The position numbers and the translations under genes were made by a program. Source: JAWXCB01 sp034440455 (lineage in GTDB: Bacteria > Bacteroidota > Bacteroidia > Chitinophagales > CAIOSU01). From it: a DNA stretch of 22,562 bases. The DNA lies in assembly GCA_034440455.1 (NCBI GenBank), contig JAWXCB010000023.1, positions 1-22,562 on the forward strand. Reading direction: 5' to 3'. Below are positions 1-6,108 of this stretch, piece by piece (the first letter of the stretch is position 1; each line of letters begins with the position of its first letter). The notes below the pieces were generated by a model, which had not been told where the DNA came from, did not search any database, and saw only the letters and a program-made list of their open reading frames with translations.

Positions 1-1
1 C

Positions 2-220
2 AGCGGTGGAAACACAGTTGATTTAGCTGCTTATCTTGATAACACCGATGCACAGGATATGACCTTAACAGGAAATACACTGAGCATCACAGGCGATGCG
101 TCAACTGTTGACTTAGCTCCTTACTTGGACAACACCGATGCGCAAACTGTGAGCATTTCAAACGACTCGCTCATTATCAGCGGTGGAAACGCAATTGATT
201 TAGCTTCTTTCCTTGATGCT
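2..220 (+). repeat. 30-aa coding repeat (DNTDAQ type)
   Basis: Within the fibre-like gene, gat/gac-aacaccgatgc occurs at 38 and 128 (90 bases apart), and cagcggtggaaac occurs at 1 and 178. The third unit has diverged (SFLDADN instead of AYLDNTD). The array probably continues upstream of the window. Confidence 0.8.
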
Positions 221-1216
221 GACAACATGGGCGACCACGCTGCAACACAAAACATTTCGATTAGCACACACTACATGTCAAACGATGGCGACAGCGAAGG
301 TATTCGCATCACCACCAACGGCAACGTAATCGCAAGCGGTGATTTCTTCGTGGGCGAAACTGCAGGCTCAAACTCTGATGCTTATATCTCCGGCAGATTG
401 TATGACTGGGATAACAGCAGCTACTATGTTGACCCTAACTTCCAATCACACGTTACTGACCTGCGCGTTACTGCGGGCGTGATTGTGAACACTGGCGGTG
501 TTACAGTTTCTGCGGGTGGCATCACCGTAACAGGCAACTCAATTGTAACAGGCACATTTGGCGCAACAGGCGTTGTTACTGCACCAAGTTTCGTATCAAC
601 AATTGCTACCGGCACTGCGCCAATGACAATTGCAAGCACTACATTAGTATCAAACCTGAATGCTGATTTGATTGATGGTCTCAGCAGCGCTGCATTCGTG
701 CAGGGCGCTAACAACCTCAGCGACATCAGCGATGCTTCAGTAGCAAGAACAAACCTTGGCGTGGCTATCGGCACAGATGTGCAGGGCTATGATGCAGGAC
801 TTGCTTCTATTGCAGGGCTTGTAACTGTGGCTGATAAAATGGTTTACACCACAGGCGCTGATGTATATGCAACGACTGACCTCACTGCATTTGGTCGCAC
901 GTTCCTCGGCAGCGCAACTGCCGCTGCTGGCGCAACTACACTCGGCTTGGGCACTACTGATTCACCAACATTCACAGGCGTAACGGCAACCGGCAATGGT
1001 TCTGTTGGCGGCACATTTGGAGTAACGGGCGTTTCCACACTCGGCAGCGACCTTACTGTAAACGGTGGCGACATTGATGTTGACGATGACAAAGCATTTT
1101 ACTTTGGCGGCAAAACAACTACAGGTTCCTGGAGAATCGTGCGCTCGCTTACTGACCTCAGCTTTGAGCAGTATGATGGCGCAATCTGGGTGCAGAAGTT
1201 CGCAATGGTTCCTTGA
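2..1216 (+). CDS. Repetitive fibre-like surface protein, 5'-truncated by window edge
   Basis: The frame is open from base 2, so the true start lies outside the window; 404 residues are visible. The N-terminal part holds about 2.5 copies of a 30-residue repeat built around VDLAxYLDNTDAQ; successive DNTDAQ motifs are exactly 90 bases apart. Next come motifs seen in phage tail fibres and large bacterial surface proteins: a DWDNSSYYVDPN block, an LNADLIDG block and a stretch of type NLSDxxDAxxARTNLG that recurs as TTLGLGTTDSPTFTG. The protein ends in GSWRIVRS...FAMVP, with no T9SS sorting domain and no S74 self-cleaving chaperone domain. Composition is rich in Thr, Gly, Ala and Val with no Cys visible, as in beta-helical fibres. 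A surface or fibre role is inferred from repeat style only; no enzyme motif is visible. It is closed by the terminator just downstream. Confidence 0.75.
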   Translation, partial: SGGNTVDLAAYLDNTDAQDMTLTGNTLSITGDASTVDLAPYLDNTDAQTVSISNDSLIISGGNAIDLASFLDADNMGDHAATQNISISTHYMSNDGDSEGIRITTNGNVIASGDFFVGETAGSNSDAYISGRLYDWDNSSYYVDPNFQSHVTDLRVTAGVIVNTGGVTVSAGGITVTGNSIVTGTFGATGVVTAPSFVSTIATGTAPMTIASTTLVSNLNADLIDGLSSAAFVQGANNLSDISDASVARTNLGVAIGTDVQGYDAGLASIAGLVTVADKMVYTTGADVYATTDLTAFGRTFLGSATAAAGATTLGLGTTDSPTFTGVTATGNGSVGGTFGVTGVSTLGSDLTVNGGDIDVDDDKAFYFGGKTTTGSWRIVRSLTDLSFEQYDGAIWVQKFAMVP

Positions 1217-1238
1217 TAAATTTATTTTTTTAAAACAC

Positions 1239-1270
1239 AAAAAAGGCTGTTCGCAAGAGCAGCCTTTTTT
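1239..1270. terminator. Bidirectional Rho-independent terminator
   Basis: The stem GGCTGTTC / GAGCAGCC (1245-1252 with 1257-1264, one G-U pair) closes a GCAA tetraloop. It is extended by A1239-1244 pairing with T1265-1270. It lies 22 bases after the stop of the fibre-like gene. The T-run on one side and A-run on the other allow use from both strands. Confidence 0.88.
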
Positions 1271-1320
1271 GTTTTTGGGATGACACGGAAGAAAGTGAAG
1301 GATAAATTCTCAAACACGAT

Positions 1321-1449
1321 TTACGCTCCGAAAAGCTCTTTCAGCTTTTGTTCGAGCGCTTCTCCCCGGAGATTTTTTCCGATGATTCTTCCTTCTTTCT
1401 CCAAGAGGAATGTTTGTGGAATAGAGGAAACTTCATACATCTTTGCGAC
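1321..1449 (-). pseudogene. Duplicated 3' end of the TlpA-like redoxin gene
   Basis: These 129 bases match 3223-3351, the last 129 bases of the redoxin gene, with only two differences. Both copies start exactly at the stop codon (TTA on the plus strand) and end at ctttgcgac. On the minus strand the fragment encodes the redoxin C-terminus from KMYEVSSIP to the final LKELFGA and stop. One difference is synonymous (Gly codon) and the other changes LLDKEG to LLEKEG. It has no start codon, no WCxxC active site and no promoter, so it is a remnant. It could be a fragment of a close paralogue or an assembly chimera rather than a true local duplication. Confidence 0.85.
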
Positions 1450-1763
1450 ATGCACACCGTGAGGAATGAAGAAGCAAAGCTTGTGTCAAAGATTTTCCTG
1501 CGCGAAGAAGGCATTGACATTGAACCCGCTGCTGCGGTTGCTACTGCTTCACCCATGAAATGCGTGGAAGACGGCACAGTGGAGCGCGCGATGCTATCAT
1601 CCTGCTCGTCATCACGGGAGGCGGCAGCGAGCGTTTCAAATCCGAACACAACACGGTGAACTTAGAACCTTCCTATGTGATTGACATTGAAAAATACAAT
1701 CCGCAAGCGGATGCTAAGTTGGTTGCGGAATTATTTGAAAACCGGAAAGTAAGAAAGGCCTAA
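1450..1763 (+). pseudogene. 3' remnant of a cysteate/threonine synthase-family PLP enzyme, frameshifted
   Basis: Starting right at the junction with the redoxin fragment, the plus strand reads VRNEEAKLVSKIFLREEGID, then IEPAAAVATAS and, after a frame change near 1588, DAIILLVITGGGSERFK and on to a stop at 1761-1763. The GID-PAAAVA segment and the ITGGG(S)ERFK segment are typical of the C-terminal part of cysteate synthase and related threonine synthase-fold enzymes. The PLP lysine and most of the protein are missing. The break lies in a CG dinucleotide run (cgcgcg, 1585-1590): removing one CG restores VERDAIILLVITGGG. Family naming rests on my recall of C-terminal motifs. The stop overlaps that of the convergent glycosyltransferase gene by two bases. 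Confidence 0.65.
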
Positions 1764-3193
1764 TTGCTCCCTGAGAATTTATAGAGTTCAACTCTGCTTC
1801 CTTTTTCTAATAAGACATATTCCTTTGGAACCTGGGTTCCGCTTTCAACCACAAAATAGTTCATGTGTTTTTCTCCTGAATAAAGACTGATGCCGAAGGA
1901 GCGCATAAAATATCCATGCATGCTCCAGTTGCCCCACAGCGGAGCGGAAACTTTTAAAACAGTTTTTGACGGAATCACTGAGCCGAAAGCATAAACATCC
2001 GACAAGAGTTCTTTGTCGCGCTTTACTTTTCCAAACAAAAAGAGCGTTGTAATAACCGATGCGGCAAAAACAAAGATGGTGAAGGCTCTGAAAATTTTAA
2101 AACTATTAGAATACGATTGCAGCTTCGCAACGATCAATGCTAAATCATGCGCGGTGAAATAGGCGAACGCAAGCGCATAATAAGGCAGGGCGGTAACGAT
2201 GTAAAATGTTCTTTGCTCCAGCGTAACGATGAGCGGCAATGACCCGGATAGAGCGAGGAGCAGCAGCCACACTCCTTCGCTGCGAAAGTTTGCAACAGTC
2301 TGTGCTTGTTGAATGATTTTCTTTCGCAGCAAAACGATAAGCAGCGACAATCCGGCAGCAGGAAGCAATGCAAGCGTCATCTTTCTGATTAAATGAAATC
2401 GGTTTGCTGTGGTAGCCGCTTGCGTATTATTGAAAGAAGGATGCAGCCGCGCATAGTAATAATCCCGAAAACTTTGAACAACGGTTTCATCCAGCAGTAG
2501 AATTCCATAAATCGTTACGGGAACAACTGCAAGAATCGCGGTAAACAAAATGGATTTTGAAAGGGAGATTTTTCTTGTTGCAATCCAAAACAATAAAATT
2601 GAAACAAGCGGAAACATGCCTTGAATGCCTTTGCACAACGAAGCAAAAAACAGCGAGCATCCCGCCAGTAAAAGATAGAAATAGACAAGCCTTTCTTCTT
2701 TCAAAGATTTCAGAATAAAATAAATGGAGAGCAAAACGAAAACGCCCATAGTGCCTTCAGCCATATTATTTGAATAAGACCATCCCGTTGTTGGAATCAC
2801 GATAAACAGCAGCAGGGCAAACCAATAGAATTTTTGCAATTCTTTATTTTCCTGAAAAAGTATTTTCCAGATGCGGATAATCAGAAACACGGAAACCAGC
2901 AAAACGACAAGACAATAAAATCGCTCCACATAGATTCCTGTTCCAAACAGCCGGAAGAAAAGCGATTCAAGAAAGGGCATCAGCGGAAGTTGCTGATGAT
3001 AAGAGGGATAAAGCGTTTCGCTGAAATAAGGATTCCAGAATGTTCCCAACCCCACAGCAAGATTTTTCGCAACGCATACGTAGAGCAAGCCATCCATGAA
3101 CATGCCGTCTTGCGCGAGTTGTGTTCCAACAAGAAAAATAAAAAGCGCGCTTACAATAAACAGAAACGGAAGGTGAACGGAAGACTTTTTCAA
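1760..3193 (-). CDS. GT-C fold membrane glycosyltransferase (GT39/ArnT-like)
   Basis: A 477-residue polytopic membrane protein. An N-terminal membrane segment (about residues 8-26) is followed by a periplasmic loop with MFMDGLLYVCVAKNLA. Its acidic residue (D34) sits where GT39/GT83 enzymes carry their catalytic Asp, although the usual second acid (DE/DD) is Gly here. About nine more hydrophobic segments follow, with a late EQRTFYIVTALPYYALAF stretch resembling the substrate-binding region of the family, then a short soluble tail. Such enzymes move a sugar from a polyprenyl-phosphate donor to a lipid, glycan or protein; the acceptor here is unknown. It lies 29 bases after the redoxin gene on the same strand, so it is probably the last gene of the gatB transcript. 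Its TAG stop shares bases with the stop of the convergent remnant (CTAA). Confidence 0.72.
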   Translation of the reverse strand: MKKSSVHLPFLFIVSALFIFLVGTQLAQDGMFMDGLLYVCVAKNLAVGLGTFWNPYFSETLYPSYHQQLPLMPFLESLFFRLFGTGIYVERFYCLVVLLVSVFLIIRIWKILFQENKELQKFYWFALLLFIVIPTTGWSYSNNMAEGTMGVFVLLSIYFILKSLKEERLVYFYLLLAGCSLFFASLCKGIQGMFPLVSILLFWIATRKISLSKSILFTAILAVVPVTIYGILLLDETVVQSFRDYYYARLHPSFNNTQAATTANRFHLIRKMTLALLPAAGLSLLIVLLRKKIIQQAQTVANFRSEGVWLLLLALSGSLPLIVTLEQRTFYIVTALPYYALAFAYFTAHDLALIVAKLQSYSNSFKIFRAFTIFVFAASVITTLFLFGKVKRDKELLSDVYAFGSVIPSKTVLKVSAPLWGNWSMHGYFMRSFGISLYSGEKHMNYFVVESGTQVPKEYVLLEKGSRVELYKFSGSN

Positions 3194-3222
3194 ATCAGCG
3201 CATCAGCAAATCGTTAGATTAA

Positions 3223-3351
3223 TTACGCTCCGAAAAGCTCTTTCAGCTTTTGTTCGAGCGCTTCGCCCCGGAGATTTTTTCCGATGATTCTTCCTTCTTT
3301 GTCCAAGAGGAATGTTTGTGGAATAGAGGAAACTTCATACATCTTTGCGAC
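3223..3351 (-). repeat. Second copy of the 129-bp duplicated segment
   Basis: This is the intact-gene copy of the segment also found at 1321-1449; 127 of 129 bases are identical. Its left border is the stop codon of the redoxin gene. Confidence 0.9.
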
Positions 3352-4371
3352 CGGCTCCTGCCAATACATCAGGTTGCTGCCGTGACTTTTCCATTTGAGA
3401 TTATCCTGCTGAATTGCGGCAACCCATTTTGCCATATCCTTGTCAAGTGATACGCTGAACACTTCAAATCCTTTGCCGCTATACTTGTCATACAGGCGCA
3501 CCACATTCGGATTTTCCATCCTGCATGGGCGGCACCACGATGCCCAGAAATCAAGCAACACCACTTTTCCTTTCAAGGAAGAAAGTTTCAGCGTTTCACC
3601 CTTCGGGCTTTTCAATTCAAAATCAGGAGCCGCGCCACCGATTGCAAGGCGCGTAGCAACATCCACTTTCTGCTTCAATTCAGCAACATAAGAAGACCCC
3701 GGAAGTGTCGCTTCAGCTTTGGCGACAAAACTTGTTAAGAATTCCGCATTCTCTTCGATGTTCAGAATGCTCGCTCCGAATATTCCTAATAAGGGATATT
3801 TGGTGGAGTCAATAAAACTGCGGACGGAAGATTGCGACTCGATGTATTTAGCTTGATATTGCTGCTGTACACTCACCATTTCCTGACTATTGCCGCTGTA
3901 ACGCGCCTGATTGTATTGATTGCTCAACTGGTTCAACAGCATTTGATTTTGGCCTGCCTTCGTGACAAAAGCAGTGAATGCCTTTGCTTCTGGCGAGCCT
4001 TCCACCGAGTAGTTGTAGATATTATTTGCATCGGCTGTCAAACTGATTGTGCCGCCATCCAGCACCACCAGCCAGTTTGCATTTTGATTCAAGCGAATGA
4101 TGTAAAGTCCTTTCTCAGCAAGACTTCCCTTCATAGTGAAGGAACCGTCAGTGCCTGTTTGAACTGTTTGCACATTTTGATTTTGCTGCGAAATGGTGTA
4201 CTGGTCGAGAAACACGGGCATGTTCGGAGCATTGGCGATTTTGCCGTTGATAACATAATTTTTGCCTGCGTTTTCAGTGGTGGCTGCCGCATTGTTGCTG
4301 TCGCCATTGCCGGTGCTTGAACTGCACGCCATGATAAGCGCTAATGCAGAGAAAAGGATAATTCGATTCAT
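3223..4371 (-). CDS. TlpA/ResA-like thiol-disulfide lipoprotein with N-terminal DUF4369-type domain
   Basis: A 382-residue exported protein. The signal peptide ends in the lipobox LIMAC (Cys16), so it should be lipid-anchored in the periplasm or outer membrane. Residues about 38-125 look like the DUF4369 beta domain (YVINGKIANAPN..VFLDQY) common in front of Bacteroidota redoxins. A helical linker (about 126-240) follows, then an AhpC/TSA-TlpA thioredoxin fold from about 245. The active site is WCRPC (Cys280, Cys283), with the cis-proline at SSIPQT (Pro351). It probably reduces disulfides, for example in cytochrome c maturation or oxidative stress; the partner is unknown. The start lies two bases after the gatB stop, indicating translational coupling. 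The last 43 codons are duplicated at 1321-1449. Confidence 0.9.
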   Translation of the reverse strand: MNRIILFSALALIMACSSSTGNGDSNNAAATTENAGKNYVINGKIANAPNMPVFLDQYTISQQNQNVQTVQTGTDGSFTMKGSLAEKGLYIIRLNQNANWLVVLDGGTISLTADANNIYNYSVEGSPEAKAFTAFVTKAGQNQMLLNQLSNQYNQARYSGNSQEMVSVQQQYQAKYIESQSSVRSFIDSTKYPLLGIFGASILNIEENAEFLTSFVAKAEATLPGSSYVAELKQKVDVATRLAIGGAAPDFELKSPKGETLKLSSLKGKVVLLDFWASWCRPCRMENPNVVRLYDKYSGKGFEVFSVSLDKDMAKWVAAIQQDNLKWKSHGSNLMYWQEPVAKMYEVSSIPQTFLLDKEGRIIGKNLRGEALEQKLKELFGA

Positions 4372-4373
4372 AG

Positions 4374-5822
4374 TTATTTTTTCAGTAGTTCAGTTAAAAT
4401 TTTATTTGTCAGTTGCGGGTCTAAATTTCCTTTGGAAAGTTTCATCGTTTCGCCCATAAAAAAACCGATGAGTCCTTTTTTGCCGTTTCTGAATTCCTTC
4501 ACTTTTTCCGGGAACTTGCCAATCACTTCCTGCGCATAGCGTTCGATTTCACCAATGTCTGACTGCTGCACGAGGTTCAACCGCTGGGCGATGGATGCGG
4601 GTGCTTCATTCGGATGTTTTGCAAGTTCATCGAAAACCCCTGTAGCTGCCGCTGAATGACTCACCGTTCCCTGCTTCACTAATTCAATCAACTGAGCCAT
4701 CTGTGCCGTCTTTACAGGAAAATCTTCAATCGCAATTTGCTGCGCGTTCAAATAGGATTTCACCGGACCCAGCATCCAGTTGGCTGCTGTTTTTCCGTCT
4801 TTCACAGTTTCCGCAAGTTCCAAAAAATAAAGAGCGAGCGTTTTTTCTTCAGTTAAAGTGGCTGCATCATTCGCAGACAATCCAAAATGCTCAGTAAACT
4901 TTTTCCTCAACCTGCCCGGAAGCTCCGGCATTTTCTCTTTCGCATCATTAATTTGCCCGTTAGTAATTTTAATCAGCGGCAAATCAGGTTCGGGAAAATA
5001 CCGATAATCGTCAGCCTCCTCCTTAAAACGCATGGCAAAAGTAGCACCTTTTTCAGCATCGAAGCTGCGCGTGTGTTGCACGATGGTATTGCCTGATTCG
5101 AGTTCGCGCGCCTGTCGCTCAATCTCCAGTTCAATTGCTTTTTTCAGAAAGCGCACGGAGTTCAGATTCTTCACTTCCACTTTTGTTCCAAGCTTTTCTG
5201 TTCCTTTCAATCGCAAAGAAATATTCGCATCACAACGGAGGCTGCCTTCCTCCATGTTGCCATCGCATACATCAAGGTAGCGTACAGTCTTGCGTAGTTC
5301 GAGCAAAAACTGAAACGCTTCTTCCGCAGACTGTAGCACAGGTTCGGAAACAATTTCTACCAAGGGCGTTCCGGCTCGGTTCAAATCAATCAATGAATAA
5401 TTGGGGTCAATGTCGTGTATGCTTTTGCCCGCATCTTCTTCGATGTGAATACGGTTGAGCGCAATTTGCTTTGGCGCTCCATCAATGAGAATTTCAACAA
5501 AGCCGCCCGTGCAAATAGGAGTTTTCAATTGTGAAATCTGATAGCCTTTTGGCAAATCAGGATAGAAATAATTTTTTCGCTCAAAATACATCGTGGAAGC
5601 AATCGTGCTTTCACACGCCAACCCGAGCAAGATTGCTTTTTCAATGACTTGCTCATTTAAGAATGGTAATGTGCCCGGATGCGCCAGTGTAACGGGGCTG
5701 ACGTTTGTATTCGGCTCCATGCCAAAACTATTCGGCTCGCTGCTGAACAGTTTGCTCTGCGTGAGCAAGCGGGCATGGACTTCCAAGCCAATGACGGGTT
5801 CGTATTTGTCGAGAATGTTCAA
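4374..5822 (-). CDS. gatB: Asp-tRNA(Asn)/Glu-tRNA(Gln) amidotransferase subunit B
   Basis: A 482-residue protein of normal GatB length. It opens with YEPVIGLEVHARL and carries the family signature DLNRAGTPLVEI (about residues 146-157), the YFYPDLPKGYQISQ block (85-98), and a C-terminal YqeY-like helical domain from about 330 that binds the tRNA elbow. GatB activates Glu-tRNA(Gln) or Asp-tRNA(Asn) with ATP and receives ammonia from GatA in the cytoplasmic GatCAB complex; gatA and gatC are not in this window. The start codon is TTG (plus-strand CAA at 5820-5822). An in-frame TAG stands two codons upstream and no ATG precedes the conserved region. It is the first gene of a likely three-gene unit with the redoxin and the glycosyltransferase. 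Confidence 0.97.
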   Translation of the reverse strand: MNILDKYEPVIGLEVHARLLTQSKLFSSEPNSFGMEPNTNVSPVTLAHPGTLPFLNEQVIEKAILLGLACESTIASTMYFERKNYFYPDLPKGYQISQLKTPICTGGFVEILIDGAPKQIALNRIHIEEDAGKSIHDIDPNYSLIDLNRAGTPLVEIVSEPVLQSAEEAFQFLLELRKTVRYLDVCDGNMEEGSLRCDANISLRLKGTEKLGTKVEVKNLNSVRFLKKAIELEIERQARELESGNTIVQHTRSFDAEKGATFAMRFKEEADDYRYFPEPDLPLIKITNGQINDAKEKMPELPGRLRKKFTEHFGLSANDAATLTEEKTLALYFLELAETVKDGKTAANWMLGPVKSYLNAQQIAIEDFPVKTAQMAQLIELVKQGTVSHSAAATGVFDELAKHPNEAPASIAQRLNLVQQSDIGEIERYAQEVIGKFPEKVKEFRNGKKGLIGFFMGETMKLSKGNLDPQLTNKILTELLKK

Positions 5823-6108
5823 AATCTATCTTTCTTTTTTGGTTCATCGAAAAATGCGTACCTGAAATTTTTGTTAAACCCCGAAGGGGTGCAATTTTTA
5901 TTTTTAAAATTGCAAGACAAACAAAAATCCCGAAGGGATGACATTGTAAAAAACGGATTATGTATCACCCCTTCGGGGTTTTGGTTTAATAGGTTTATTG
6001 CTTCTATAATCATATCATCCCTTCGGGATTTCTTTTCGAATAACAACGAATAATTGTCTATTTCAATAGCTGAACTCACAAGTACGAATTTTTGTGATGA
6101 ACCTTTTT
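5823..6108. repeat. Cluster of CCCGAAGGG palindromes (REP/MITE-like)
   Basis: Four short palindromes lie between gatB and the aminopeptidase gene. They are CCCCGAAGGGG (5879-5889), TCCCGAAGGGA (5928-5938), CCCCTTCGGGG (5968-5978) and TCCCTTCGGGA (6018-6028). Types A and B appear first as GAA forms and then as TTC forms (A-B-A'-B'), with A to A' 89 and B to B' 90 bases apart. A further inverted repeat GCAATTTT / AAAATTGC lies at 5891-5898 / 5906-5913. Similar GAA/TTC-centred GC-rich palindromes are scattered in many Bacteroidota genomes. No transposase is present here. ORFs across this stretch are made of the repeats and look spurious. Confidence 0.8.

Noticed and set aside
2..1216. T9SS cargo call for the fibre-like protein
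   Set aside because: The C-terminus ends FAMVP with no FPNP or GxYxxxI sorting motifs.
1341..1649. 102-codon minus-strand ORF across the gene scar
   Set aside because: It runs through both remnants in the wrong frame; the parts are explained by the two parent genes.
5679..6079. ORFs on both strands across the palindrome cluster
   Set aside because: They are built from the repeats and the gatB antisense; the translation shows repeated palindrome products only.
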